Counted from the stretch's first letter, positions 33,781 through 43,023 are shown. The stretch is 43,074 bases of DNA from an uncultured Alphaproteobacteria bacterium (GCA_910588255.1 CAJUOM010000008.1:1-43074); one strand, 5' to 3'. Notes: generated by a model from the letters alone, not told the origin. Translations and numbers: made by a program.

Positions 33781-35202
33781 ATGAATTTTTCTATAAAGTA
33801 TTTTTTATTTGTTTTTGGATTTTTGTTTTTTTTCAACAGTTTTTCTTTTGCCTTCAATCCATCATTAATAGGACGATCTGTTGATGAAACTTTGGTTTAT
33901 AAATCAAAAAAACAACCAAAAACTATTTCTGATAGGAGCTATGATGTTTTTGCCGCACTAAAAAGAATTAATCAAAAAAATAAACATAATGGTAATACGA
34001 ATCAAATAGATTTTGATAATAAAGAAGTTTTTACATTAAGAACGGTGAATGGGGAAGATATAACAAATATTGATGTTTTAAATGTTATAAAGTTAATGTT
34101 CTTATTTTCCGGAAAGAAATATGATCCTTCTATTGCAAGGTTAATGGTACCGACAGTTCTTGATTCTCTCGAAGATGATAAGCTTCGTAGACAATGCGCG
34201 AATCTCTTTGGAATAGTAATAACTGAGAAAGACATAGACAATAAAGTCTTGGATGTAGCACAAAGCAACGGTTATACAGTATCGGATTTAGTTGAGAAAT
34301 TCAAAGCAGCAGGAATAAGCATGCAATCATTCAAAGAACATATAAAATCTAAAATGATTTTTCAATTAATTGCTCAATCTTTTGCTGAGAGAAAAGACGT
34401 ATTAAAGGAGGAACTTGAAGAAATAAAATCCGAGGAGATAAATAAAATAAATTCTGAACGATATTGCGTAGCTGAGATTTTCAGATATACAGAAGATAGT
34501 ATCAAACAAATTTTTGATTTGATAAAAAGCGGATTTAATTTCCAAATATTAGCAGAAAATTTTTCTCAAAACATATGTTCCCTCGACAGAAATTTCATGA
34601 AATGGAATAGGATTGATTCGTTTGAACCAGAAGTTTTAAAAGCTATCAAATCTTTGAATCCAGGGGAATGCAGCGGTATTATCAAGACAAAAGCAGGATA
34701 TAAGATAATACTACTCATAGACAAAGCAAAGGCAGGTAAAAGGGGAACTCTATATTCAAAATATAAAATTTTGCAAGCAAAATTGAAATACAGAGGAAAA
34801 TTATTTACGGAACAAGATATAAAAAATGCTGATGATTTATTACAAAATATTTTAACTATTTCCAATCCAAATGTATTCAAAACTTTCTGTAAAAATCATG
34901 ATATAAAATTTGAAGAAAAAGAACTAGATTCTCCAAATGCCTATTATATGGAATTAATAAGTAGATCTCGTTCTTCAGGAAAAGCAGCTGCCTTGCAATC
35001 CTTAGATGATGAAGATTATGTGAATGTTGTTATTTTAATTTCTGAAATATCGCCCAATGCGACATTACCAACAAATAAAGAATTGATAAAGATAGCTACT
35101 GAATCAAAGTTAGAGAAAGAATTTTCAAGGAATTTCAAAAAAGTAAAATTTTCTGCACATATAGATAAAAGTCATGAAGATATAGAAAGGATTTTCAAGT
35201 GA
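33781..35202 (+). CDS. surA: SurA-like periplasmic chaperone / peptidyl-prolyl isomerase
   Basis: 473 aa. The signal peptide is SIKYFLFVFGFLFFFNSFSFA. The N-terminal chaperone part contains a SurA-N-like segment (EVFTLRTVNGEDITNIDVLN, residues about 90-110, and the helical region to 230). One parvulin domain follows (about 235-325, VAEIFRY, SLDRNFMKWNRIDSF, LNPGECSGIIKTKAGYKII), then a C-terminal helical part. SurA escorts outer-membrane proteins across the periplasm. About 60 residues of basic linker precede the chaperone domain. The start is chosen by the promoter position. It overlaps ymdB by 4 nt. Confidence 0.85.
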   Translation: MNFSIKYFLFVFGFLFFFNSFSFAFNPSLIGRSVDETLVYKSKKQPKTISDRSYDVFAALKRINQKNKHNGNTNQIDFDNKEVFTLRTVNGEDITNIDVLNVIKLMFLFSGKKYDPSIARLMVPTVLDSLEDDKLRRQCANLFGIVITEKDIDNKVLDVAQSNGYTVSDLVEKFKAAGISMQSFKEHIKSKMIFQLIAQSFAERKDVLKEELEEIKSEEINKINSERYCVAEIFRYTEDSIKQIFDLIKSGFNFQILAENFSQNICSLDRNFMKWNRIDSFEPEVLKAIKSLNPGECSGIIKTKAGYKIILLIDKAKAGKRGTLYSKYKILQAKLKYRGKLFTEQDIKNADDLLQNILTISNPNVFKTFCKNHDIKFEEKELDSPNAYYMELISRSRSSGKAAALQSLDDEDYVNVVILISEISPNATLPTNKELIKIATESKLEKEFSRNFKKVKFSAHIDKSHEDIERIFK

Positions 35203-36026
35203 GAATAGTGTTTTTTGGGGATGTGGTTGGAAAAAGTGGCAGAGAAGCAGTTATTGAGTATATAAAGAATAATAAAACTCAGAAAGGGTTTGATTTTATT
35301 ATAGTGAACGGCGAAAATGCTGCTCATGGATTTGGGATAACACAGAATATCTGTGATCAACTTTTTTATGTCGGTGTTGACGTAATAACTCTGGGTAATC
35401 ACACATTCGATCAAAAAGATGATTTACAACTTTTCGATCGCGAGAAAAGATTAATCAGACCATTGAATTATCCAAAAGGAACGCCTGGAAAAGGATTTGT
35501 AATTGTAGAAATGCCTTTTTCCAAAAGGAAAGTTATGGTTGTTAACTTAATTGGTCGTTTGTTTCTGGAGGCTAATGATGATCCATTCTTTATTATGAAT
35601 GAATTCTTAAATGATTATAAATTAGGCGTTAATGTTGATGTAATATTTGTAGATTTTCATGCAGAAGCGACAGCAGAAAAAGTTGCTTTAGCCCGTTATT
35701 TGGATGGCAGAATTTCAGGATTTGTTGGAACTCATACTCATGTTCCAACTGCCGATTTGCAAATTCTTCCAAAAGGAACTGGATATCTTTCCGATTGTGG
35801 AATGTGTGGAGATTATGATTCTTGTATTGGAATGAAGGATGACGCACCAATAATGAGATTCACTTCTAAAATCCATGCTTTTGCAAAGATGACACCAGCT
35901 GTCAAGGAAGCGACTGTTTGTGGAGTTGTTATGGATTTGGACGATTCAACAGGATTGTGTTCTAATATCCAAACAATACGAATTGGTGGTTTCTTAAAGG
36001 AACAGAAAGATTGTGATTCGCTTTAA
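35199..36026 (+). CDS. YmdB-family metallophosphoesterase
   Basis: 275 aa, full length for the TIGR00282/YmdB family of 2',3'-cyclic-nucleotide phosphodiesterases. Two-metal ligands appear in order: GDVVGKSGR, NGENAAHGFGIT, LGNHTFDQ, FHAEATAEK, GTHTHVPTAD. In Bacillus the homologue lowers a cyclic nucleotide and affects biofilm genes; its role in Alphaproteobacteria is not settled. The start is GTG inside AAGTGA, overlapping the surA stop by 4 nt. hrcA follows after about 45 nt. Confidence 0.93.
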   Translation: MRIVFFGDVVGKSGREAVIEYIKNNKTQKGFDFIIVNGENAAHGFGITQNICDQLFYVGVDVITLGNHTFDQKDDLQLFDREKRLIRPLNYPKGTPGKGFVIVEMPFSKRKVMVVNLIGRLFLEANDDPFFIMNEFLNDYKLGVNVDVIFVDFHAEATAEKVALARYLDGRISGFVGTHTHVPTADLQILPKGTGYLSDCGMCGDYDSCIGMKDDAPIMRFTSKIHAFAKMTPAVKEATVCGVVMDLDDSTGLCSNIQTIRIGGFLKEQKDCDSL

Positions 36027-36071
36027 TTTTAAGTAAACTAAAAATATGGGCATTTGAGTTTTGTCATAACT

Positions 36072-37103
36072 ATGTCACAAGATAATATAGAAAAAAATAA
36101 AAGATATACAGAGATTTTTAAAAAACTTGTTGATATTTATGTTGAAACAGGAGAAGCTGTCGGATCAAGGGTTTTATCAAGATCTTTGCAAACACCTCTT
36201 TCTCCAGCGACTGTACGAAATGTTATGGCTGATTTGGAGGAACTTGGGATTTTGCGTTCAGAACATACATCCGCTGGCCGAAAACCGACTGATCAAGGAT
36301 GGAGATTCTTTGTTAATAGTCTTGTTGAAACTTCAGATATTTCAAAATTTGAAAAAGATAGTTTAATTTCTATAGCAAAAAATTCCGTAGGAAAAAGCAT
36401 TGAATCTATCCTAGAAACAACAACAAATGTTTTGTCAGAACTTGCTAATTGTGCTAGTTTAATAAAAGTTCCAACGGTAGATTCGTCAGTAAGACATATT
36501 GATTTTGTGTTATTAAATCCGAGACGAGCTATTGTTATTATAGTTAATGAAAGCGGAATAGTTGAAAACAGATTGATTGAAGTTGATAACAATATATCCT
36601 CTAGTGTATTGGAAAAAGCGACAAATTATATCAATTCAAAGCTTTCAGGATATACTTTGTCAGAAATAAGAAAAAGTCTTCAAAATGAACTTAATTTGCA
36701 AAAAGATGGAATTGACAAGATTACAAAAGAAATCGTTGATAAAGGCCTTGGATTTGTTGTGAATGAGCCCGGAAGCAAAGTTATCGTAAGAGGACATTCA
36801 AATCTTTTGGCAAAAGCTGATGAAATTTCAGAACTGGAAAATCTATTACGTAAACTTGATGAAAAACAAACTTTAACTGATATTTTAGATAAATCAATAG
36901 CGGGACAAGGCGTTCAAATTTTTATTGGATCAGAAACACATATGTTTGAAATGGCTGGTTGTTCGATGATTGTATCTCCATATAAAAATAAAGAAAAATC
37001 ATTAATAGGTGCAATTGGAGTTATCGGACCGGCAAGAATGAGTTATAGTAGAGTAATAAAACTAGTTGATTATACTGCTAAACTTCTTGGAAATATCGTT
37101 TAA
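36072..37103 (+). CDS. hrcA: Heat-inducible transcription repressor HrcA
   Basis: 343 aa, normal length. A winged-helix N terminus is present (YVETGEAVGSRVLSRSLQTP, then LSPATVRNVMADLEELGIL, TSAGRKPTDQGWRFFV). The GAF-like core ends in GVIGPARMSYSRVIKLVDYTA. HrcA binds CIRCE operators before groE or dnaK operons and is released on heat shock. I found no CIRCE box in this window. In many Alphaproteobacteria hrcA is followed by grpE, but here it is followed by the convergent tolA. A TTG at 36054 extends the frame by 6 residues; the ATG at 36072 gives the usual N terminus. Neither has a strong ribosome site. Confidence 0.94.
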   Translation: MSQDNIEKNKRYTEIFKKLVDIYVETGEAVGSRVLSRSLQTPLSPATVRNVMADLEELGILRSEHTSAGRKPTDQGWRFFVNSLVETSDISKFEKDSLISIAKNSVGKSIESILETTTNVLSELANCASLIKVPTVDSSVRHIDFVLLNPRRAIVIIVNESGIVENRLIEVDNNISSSVLEKATNYINSKLSGYTLSEIRKSLQNELNLQKDGIDKITKEIVDKGLGFVVNEPGSKVIVRGHSNLLAKADEISELENLLRKLDEKQTLTDILDKSIAGQGVQIFIGSETHMFEMAGCSMIVSPYKNKEKSLIGAIGVIGPARMSYSRVIKLVDYTAKLLGNIV

Positions 37104-37113
37104 GATTACTAAT

Positions 37114-37977
37114 TTATTCAAACATTTCTTTCGGATTGAAACTTAGTTCTAAGTTTTTCCATTCTTCATATTTTTCTTTTGGAAGTGGAAGAGGATTGCA
37201 TTCAGGGTCAAGAACAGCCCTATATGCATTTTCTGCAGCAGTTCTATAATCTGGATCAGTATTCATTCTAGAAGTATCTACTATCTTAGCTTTTGTCACA
37301 TTTCCATCTGGATCAAGTTCCATTTCAATATCTACAATCAAATCCTCAGCATTTTTCAAACCGGCAGGGAAATGCCAACATTTTCGAATAGTCTGCCTGA
37401 TCAAATCAATTTGCGTAGCTGTCAAAACCTCTCCAACCTCCTCTGCTTTTATTCCTGAATTTTCGTTATCTCCATTTGCGATCGCGCCATCTAATAGGCT
37501 ATCAAAAGATTTTTTCGCAGCTTTGGGATCTGTATTCTTTTTACTTTTGTTTTTCCGGAGATTAACTATTGCTTTTTCATTGGATTTTGAAGATGGTTCT
37601 GATTTATTCTTTTTCTTTGAAGGTTTTGTTTTTTCTTGTTTCTTGTTTTTTAAAGAAATAGCTTTGTCATCTTTTTTATCTTTTGTTTCTGATTTTTCTT
37701 CGTTTTTTTTTGTTTTTTCTTTTGCAGATTCCGTTGGTTGTGTTGATTGATTAACTGTTTCTTTTTCTGGAGTTTTTGCTTTTGTTTTACTTAATTTCCC
37801 TTCAACTTCAGACAGAATTGGAGCTTTACTCTTTTCTCCAATTTGCACAAAATCAAAAACAACATAATTAGAACTTTGCATTTTGGTTCGAAATAAATTA
37901 TTAAAATTTGTGTAAGACAACGCTATTATTGTAATATGAATAATTATTGAAATTATTAAAGGCGTTTTATTATTCAT
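37114..37977 (-). CDS. tolA: TolA cell-envelope protein
   Basis: 287 aa. One N-terminal membrane segment (LIISIIIHITIIALSY) is followed by a Lys/Glu/Ser-rich periplasmic rod (about residues 60-165) and a TonB-like C-terminal domain (about 185-287, IRQTIRKCWHFPAGL, then VDIEMELDPDGNVTKAKI and NAYRAVLDPECNPLPLP). TolA spans the periplasm and, driven by TolQR, pulls on Pal-TolB at the division site. It starts 2 nt after tolR and converges on hrcA with 10 nt between the stops. tolB and pal are not in the window. Confidence 0.92.
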   Translation of the reverse strand: MNNKTPLIISIIIHITIIALSYTNFNNLFRTKMQSSNYVVFDFVQIGEKSKAPILSEVEGKLSKTKAKTPEKETVNQSTQPTESAKEKTKKNEEKSETKDKKDDKAISLKNKKQEKTKPSKKKNKSEPSSKSNEKAIVNLRKNKSKKNTDPKAAKKSFDSLLDGAIANGDNENSGIKAEEVGEVLTATQIDLIRQTIRKCWHFPAGLKNAEDLIVDIEMELDPDGNVTKAKIVDTSRMNTDPDYRTAAENAYRAVLDPECNPLPLPKEKYEEWKNLELSFNPKEMFE

Positions 37978-37979
37978 CC

Positions 37980-38477
37980 TTACCTTCTTTTGCGAGATTT
38001 CCTATTAGTTTTAAGATTCTTTTTATTATTTTGAGTTTTTTGATTAGAAATATTTTGTTTTTTTACAGATGAATCAGCTTCTGAAATAAGGGAAACTTTG
38101 CATGCTCCTGTAGATGATATAATCCCCATTATTTCCATAATACTACCATATTGCAAATCTTTGTCCCCTCGGATATATATAGTATCGCTTTTACTATTTT
38201 CCAAAATCATAGGAAGCTTTTGTATCAAATCTTCCAGACTTATTTCTGCTTCTTCTATAAAAATTTTTGAATCTTTATTTATAGAAAGAACAATAGGTGG
38301 AGTTTTTGTTTCATTAAGTTCCGCTGCTTTTGTCTTTGGCAGATCGACAGGAACTCCAACGTTTAATATAGGCGCTGTAATCATAAAAATTATAATTAAA
38401 ACGAGCATAACTTCAACAAGAGGAGCTATATTTATATAAAGATCTTTTGGATTTCTTCTAAAATTATTTTTCATCAA
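37980..38477 (-). CDS. tolR: TolR (ExbD family) proton-channel subunit
   Basis: 165 aa. The single membrane helix (about residues 19-38) reads IAPLVEVMLVLIIIFMITAP. The proton-coupling residue that is Asp in almost all TolR/ExbD (PLVDVMLVLL) is Glu22 here; a carboxylate is kept. The periplasmic part contains DLPKTKAAEL and YIRGDKDLQYGSIMEIMGII. The C-terminal 30 residues are a basic tail (KNLKTNRKSRKRR) not typical of TolR. It overlaps tolQ by 14 nt and precedes tolA by 2 nt. Confidence 0.94.
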   Translation of the reverse strand: MMKNNFRRNPKDLYINIAPLVEVMLVLIIIFMITAPILNVGVPVDLPKTKAAELNETKTPPIVLSINKDSKIFIEEAEISLEDLIQKLPMILENSKSDTIYIRGDKDLQYGSIMEIMGIISSTGACKVSLISEADSSVKKQNISNQKTQNNKKNLKTNRKSRKRR

Positions 38478-39246
38478 ATTGCCTCGATATTATAGCTTCA
38501 AATTCTTCGGAAAAGGTTTCCATTCTATTTACATACTTATTTATTGAATCAGACAATTTGTTATAAGCTAAAGCTGCCGGAAGTGCGGCAATAATTCCCA
38601 TAGCGGTTGTAAACAAAGCTTCTGAAATAACAGGAGCAACAGCTGATAAACTAGCACTTTGTTGCAAGGCGATTACCTTAAATCCATTCAAAATTCCGAC
38701 AACTGTTCCAAAAAGGCCTATAATAACACCATTTGTTCCCAAGGATGATAAGAACGCCATGCCTTTTTCCAATTCCTCAACTTCTTTTCTCATTGCAATT
38801 TGCATAGCTCTACTGACTCTTTTTTCAAGCATACGCAAGGTAGTTGAATCAGAAGTTTTATATTTTCCTGAAAAATTGTTCCATTCAGCCATAGCGGCAC
38901 AAAACACATTTGACATAGGATCAAAGAAAGCATCTTTAAGTTCTTTATATAATTTCTCCAAAGGAATTCCTGACCAAAAGCTTTCTTCAAAATACTCAGC
39001 ATCTAATGATAACTTTTTAAGTTTTAAATATTTCGCAATTATGATAGTCCAAGACCAAATGGAAGCAGCCAAAAGTGATAGCATAACTATTTTTATAAAA
39101 AATCCAGCATTCCAAAAATAACTGAATATAGAGTCACTAGCAGCAGTTGCAGGAATGTTCGAAACACCGTTCACAATAACATCTTGTGAAGAACCAATCC
39201 CATTAACTGAACCTAAATTAAGATCGGATACCTGAAAATTTTCCAT
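38464..39246 (-). CDS. tolQ: TolQ (MotA/TolQ/ExbB family) proton channel
   Basis: 260 aa with three membrane helices. The conserved core at about 160-245 reads LSSLGTNGVIIGLFGTVVGI, followed by PVISEALFTTAMGIIAALPA and NKLSDSINKYV. With TolR it forms a proton-driven motor that energises TolA. The N-terminal 30 residues before the first helix are soluble. The start is an ATG at 39246 in AAAATGG, without a strong ribosome site. It may be co-transcribed with pyk, 78 nt upstream. Confidence 0.95.
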   Translation of the reverse strand: MENFQVSDLNLGSVNGIGSSQDVIVNGVSNIPATAASDSIFSYFWNAGFFIKIVMLSLLAASIWSWTIIIAKYLKLKKLSLDAEYFEESFWSGIPLEKLYKELKDAFFDPMSNVFCAAMAEWNNFSGKYKTSDSTTLRMLEKRVSRAMQIAMRKEVEELEKGMAFLSSLGTNGVIIGLFGTVVGILNGFKVIALQQSASLSAVAPVISEALFTTAMGIIAALPAALAYNKLSDSINKYVNRMETFSEEFEAIISRQFDEK

Positions 39247-39324
39247 TTTATTTTAGTAATGATACTATGTCTTTGATATTATTCTAACATAATATGCAAT
39301 AAAAAGAAACAGTGTATTATGGTA

Positions 39325-40719
39325 TTAATCTTTTTCTATTTTATAAACATGTATCAGATTCGTTTGGCCTGATGCTCGAAACGGCAATCCAGCAACTATT
39401 GCCACTTTATCGTATTCCAAACTGACTTCCTTCAGTTTATTTTGAACAATTTGAGTCATTTGAGCAAAGGTAAAAATCTCATCCACAAGAATTGATTTTA
39501 TTCCCCAAACTAATGCCAGTTTTCGAGCGGTTTTCAAATTTGGGGTAAATGCAAAAATTGTAGCTTTTGTTCGACTGTTTGAGACGTTCACTGCGCATCT
39601 TCCTGTTTCAGAAAAAGCTGCGATGGCTTTTATGTCGTCGATGTCAACTGTTCTTCTAATGGATTCTGACATAGCGGTTAGGTTTTCAAATTCTTTTTGA
39701 AAGAAATCTAAATTATCTTTTTCCGTTTGAACAATGATTTTTGTCATAGTCTCAACAGATTCGACAGGATATTCTCCAACAGCGCTTTCTGCAGAAAGCA
39801 TAACCGCATCAGCTCCTTCTGTTATGGCACAAGAAACATCTGAAACTTCTGCTCTTGTTGGAATATGACACTTTATCATAGACTCTAACATTTGTGTTGC
39901 AACAATAACAGGTTTTCTGTGAAATCTTGCTTTGTTTATTATCATTCTTTGAATTGACGGTATTGATTCATAAGGCATTTCTACTCCAAGATCTCCTCTT
40001 GCAACCATGACTGCATCTGTTACTTTCAATATTGAATCTATACGTTCCACAGCTGAAGGTTTTTCTATTTTTGCCACAACACCTATTTCACTATCGAAGA
40101 AATTTCGGGCGTATTCTATGTCTTTTTCAGTTTGAACAAATGAGATTGCTATCCAATCAGCATCTATTTTTTCAGCTAATTTCACGTCTTCTTTATCCTT
40201 TTCTGTCAAAGCATTTATTGGAAGAATAGCGTTTGGAATATTAACACCTTTTTTATTAGAAATAACACCTTCTTCTATCACTTCGGTAATTAGCTCTTTG
40301 CCTTTGTTTTCTTCTATTTTTAATTTTATTTTTCCATCATCTAAGAGCAGTTCTGTACCTTCTTTTAATGCTGAAAACAATTCAGGATGTGGAAGTGTAA
40401 CTCGCTTTGAGGTTCCATACTCTTTATTTAAATCAAGAGAAAATTTTGCTCCTTTTTTTAGAATAACACTGCCATTTTCAAACATACCAATTCTGATCTT
40501 TGGTCCTTGTAAATCCATTAAAATCGCCAAATGTATCTCTAATTCTTTTTCAATTTTTCGAATTAATTCGGCATTTTTAATATGAAATTCATGGGTTCCA
40601 TGAGAAAAATTTAACCTGAAAACATTAACCCCAGCTTTTGCTAGAAGACGTATAATTTCCTCTGAATTGCTCGCTGGTCCTAGCGTTGCGATAATCTTAG
40701 CTTTTTTTGGGCTACTCAT
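39325..40719 (-). CDS. pyk: Pyruvate kinase
   Basis: 464 aa, the normal length. Substrate and metal motifs are FRLNFSHGTHE (about 33-43), LMDLQGPKIRIG, VMVARGDLGVEMP (about 240-252) and VIVATQMLESMI (about 270-281). It makes ATP and pyruvate from phosphoenolpyruvate in the cytoplasm. That means at least lower glycolysis is kept, in contrast to Rickettsia, which has largely lost it. The C-terminal domain (ATIFAFTPNLKTARKLALVWG) is intact, so allosteric control is possible. It has its own promoter at 40749-40777; tolQRA follows on the same strand. Confidence 0.96.
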   Translation of the reverse strand: MSSPKKAKIIATLGPASNSEEIIRLLAKAGVNVFRLNFSHGTHEFHIKNAELIRKIEKELEIHLAILMDLQGPKIRIGMFENGSVILKKGAKFSLDLNKEYGTSKRVTLPHPELFSALKEGTELLLDDGKIKLKIEENKGKELITEVIEEGVISNKKGVNIPNAILPINALTEKDKEDVKLAEKIDADWIAISFVQTEKDIEYARNFFDSEIGVVAKIEKPSAVERIDSILKVTDAVMVARGDLGVEMPYESIPSIQRMIINKARFHRKPVIVATQMLESMIKCHIPTRAEVSDVSCAITEGADAVMLSAESAVGEYPVESVETMTKIIVQTEKDNLDFFQKEFENLTAMSESIRRTVDIDDIKAIAAFSETGRCAVNVSNSRTKATIFAFTPNLKTARKLALVWGIKSILVDEIFTFAQMTQIVQNKLKEVSLEYDKVAIVAGLPFRASGQTNLIHVYKIEKD

Positions 40720-40748
40720 ATTTAAAAAATATATAATAATATTATATA

Positions 40749-40777
40749 ATTTTATCAGATTCCTAAAAAAGCTTCAA
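40749..40777 (-). promoter_or_regulatory. Promoter of pyk
   Basis: TTGAAG (40777-40772), 17 nt, TAAAAT (40754-40749), about 30 nt upstream of the ATG at 40719. Confidence 0.6.
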
Positions 40778-40827
40778 TGTTATAGAAAATTAGAGATTGG
40801 CAATCATATATAATAATATGGAAATTT

Positions 40828-40921
40828 GAAACGAAACCCCACAAAAATATCTAAAATTTTATGGGACTTTTTAGAAATTGACATGAAGAAATTATAATGT
40901 ATATCCTGAAAATATAAAGAA
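40828..40921. repeat. Dispersed repeat, copy 3
   Basis: AAATATCTAAAATTTTATGG, GACTTTTTAGAAATTGACAT and a run to GAATATTCAGG. It matches 4884-4965 closely and runs into the GC-rich palindrome as there. No family gene leader is attached on this side. Confidence 0.65.
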
Positions 40922-40980
40922 TATTCAGGCGCGTGGCGTGTGGTATGCTCGTTAATTTTACCACACGCTGCGCTCCTGAA
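40922..40980. repeat. GC-rich palindromic element with compensating arms
   Basis: ATTCAGGCGCGTGGCGTGTGGTA pairs with TACCACACGCTGCGCTCCTGAAT around TGCTCGTTAATTT. By hand, 20 of 23 positions are Watson-Crick and two are G-T; only one is a mismatch. Compared with the copy at 4966, the inner arms are the same sequence and the ends differ (here the CCTGAAT arm, as at base 30). Confidence 0.75.
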
Positions 40981-41004
40981 TGCCTCATTCCGATTTGATT
41001 ACAT

Positions 41005-41187
41005 ATAAACCCTTCCACCTTAGGGATGGATGTTAATTAACCTTAAACCATATTGAAGAAGTTGTGACTTTACAATTAACCTATCAAAATAAGTCACTGC
41101 ACGAAGCGTGAATTAGAAAGATGGCCTCACCGGAAAACAGCTGATGACACCGCAGTGGTACCTATAGCGCTTTCGGTAGACATATTA
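41005..41187 (+). ncRNA. Candidate structured RNA element, copy B (3' part only)
   Basis: Nearly identical to 5185-5366: by eye seven differences over about 172 nt. It keeps GTGACTT/AAGTCAC, CACG-AAG-CGTG, the CGG/CCG stem and GCGCTTTCGG. The 5' hairpins of copies A and C (5030-5180) are absent; the palindrome joins directly to this part. One difference (GTGG for GAGG) weakens the CCTC stem. It lies between pyk and the ABC-like gene, both transcribed the other way, so it is not a simple 5' leader. Confidence 0.5.
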
Positions 41188-41254
41188 TTATCTATATATT
41201 TGACAATCCTAAGAGCTGTCCTTTTCAAAACATAGCAAATCAAGTATCGAAGTA

Positions 41255-42877
41255 TTAATTTTTAGAGATTTTCTTTAGATATTCTTGATAAGATTTATTT
41301 AAAGAAATATCGACGTGAGAGCCAAAAACCGACTCATTTTTCCCGAGATATAAGATTTTATCAGAATATATAATCGTATTCAAGTTATAGGTTTCAATAA
41401 AAATAGTTTTGTTTTTTGAAGCGGAATTAACAAAGTCATAAAACATTTCTTCAGCTAATTCTGAATTAAATTTGGTCGGTGTTTTTATCAAAACAACTTT
41501 AGGCTTCTGTATAGCAATTCTGGCCATTTGGATTCTTAGAAGTGTTTCTTGAGAAGCAATGATATTTCCATTTTCATCAAATAATTGATTGTTTAGGAAA
41601 TCATTTAATCCAACTTTCTCACAGATATTCATGATTAGATTATGATTTTCAGTTAATAATTCAATGTTCTCTAAAATAGTTCCTTGAATCAATGAAAAAG
41701 TTTCATCAAATACACCGATTAAAGATCTTATTTGATTACTACTAATATTATCAATTGGGGTTCCTGCGATATATATTTTTCCGGATTGTGAAGTATAAAA
41801 TTTTAAAATTAGATCAAATATATATGAAATTCCCAAACTGTTTTCTCCCGTGAGAGCAATAACGTCTCCTGGAAGTACTGATAAGGATATATTATTTATT
41901 ATTGAGTGTCCCGAAATCTCTGTTGGATCTTGGAAATAAACTCCATGAAATGCAATAAACAAATTGTTTTTATCTATAGATTTTTCTGAATTCAAAAGTT
42001 CAGCGTCTAATGTATAATCGGAAATATCTACACTAGGAATATTGGTTATTCTTACATATCTCATCAAAGAAACAACAAACATTGTGTAGAAAAATACACT
42101 TGTGAAAAAAATAGTTTCAACTCCGGATATATTAAATAAATCTTTTGAAAAATATTCTAATCTCATGATATAAATTATACACAAAAATAAAAATATCAGA
42201 ACTGTATAGAAAAATGCGTGCCAAATTACTTTTGATAAATCGTTTTTCGTAAATTTTAATACACTGTTTGCTTTTTGATATATTTTATCTGAAATGAGAT
42301 TGAGAGAGTTGAAAAATTGAATTCCTTTTGATGTTTGAATTAAATTGCTTATCGTTGGTATATAATAATTTTTGAAAGTTCTAATATCACAAATTGCAAC
42401 TACTCTGTTCGCAAATTTTATTATTAGTGTAGCAATAGAACAACTAACCAAATATGAGGGTATAACTTGATGATTGAAACTTATTGACAGACATGCTGTT
42501 GAAATAAAGATTAAAAAGAAAGGAATCGCAAATCCAAACAGTTCAAAATTATAATCTTCATAAGATCTTAAATAATCTATTAGAGCATTTAATTTTTCCT
42601 GGGTTTTCTTTGCAGAAATCTTTTGGAAATCCAAATTTATTGAATCAATCCCGAAATTATTCAATTTCTCCAAAACTTTATGTCTTATGAAAAGATTTGA
42701 ATAATACCAGGACAAAATGAAAGAAACAACAGCCAGAAACAATGATGAAGTAATAATATAAAACTGAATATTTGAGTTTTCAAAGTTATAAAAATATGAA
42801 TGAAAAACTCCGAAAATTGCCAAAATAACAATAATAATAGATATTAAATAAGGAAAAATAAATCTAATATTGTTCAT
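41255..42877 (-). CDS. ABC-exporter-like protein without ATPase motifs
   Basis: 540 aa laid out like one half of an ABC exporter: about six hydrophobic helices in residues 1-280, then a domain (about 300-530) that follows an ABC ATPase in order. The motifs are lost. Walker A is GENSLGIS (about 341; no Lys). The signature region is ASQETLLRIQMARIA (no LSGGQ). Walker B ends VVLIKTPT (no Asp/Glu). The switch His is replaced by IETYNLN. The Q-loop part IGVFDETFSLIQGTILENI is still recognisable. The frame is intact over 1.6 kb, so selection may keep it as an inactive partner or scaffold. A non-exporter role is possible. It lies 11 nt after tRNA-Ala on the same strand. Confidence 0.75.
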   Translation of the reverse strand: MNNIRFIFPYLISIIIVILAIFGVFHSYFYNFENSNIQFYIITSSLFLAVVSFILSWYYSNLFIRHKVLEKLNNFGIDSINLDFQKISAKKTQEKLNALIDYLRSYEDYNFELFGFAIPFFLIFISTACLSISFNHQVIPSYLVSCSIATLIIKFANRVVAICDIRTFKNYYIPTISNLIQTSKGIQFFNSLNLISDKIYQKANSVLKFTKNDLSKVIWHAFFYTVLIFLFLCIIYIMRLEYFSKDLFNISGVETIFFTSVFFYTMFVVSLMRYVRITNIPSVDISDYTLDAELLNSEKSIDKNNLFIAFHGVYFQDPTEISGHSIINNISLSVLPGDVIALTGENSLGISYIFDLILKFYTSQSGKIYIAGTPIDNISSNQIRSLIGVFDETFSLIQGTILENIELLTENHNLIMNICEKVGLNDFLNNQLFDENGNIIASQETLLRIQMARIAIQKPKVVLIKTPTKFNSELAEEMFYDFVNSASKNKTIFIETYNLNTIIYSDKILYLGKNESVFGSHVDISLNKSYQEYLKKISKN

Positions 42878-42888
42878 AAATATTATTA

Positions 42889-42964
<76 letters not shown>

Positions 42965-42994
42965 TTTATTACCTCCATAAAGGCTAACATTTAT

Positions 42995-43023
42995 ATATTA
43001 CATTAAGATAAAAGATTACTCAA
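42995..43023 (-). promoter_or_regulatory. Candidate promoter of tRNA-Ala and the ABC-like gene
   Basis: TTGAGT (43023-43018), 17 nt, TAATAT (43000-42995), about 30 nt upstream of the tRNA. The ABC-like gene has no separate promoter visible, so it may depend on read-through. Confidence 0.45.

Noticed and set aside
36054..37103. CIRCE operator near hrcA
   Set aside because: No TTAGCACTC-N9-GAGTGCTAA or near variant was seen upstream of hrcA or elsewhere in the window.
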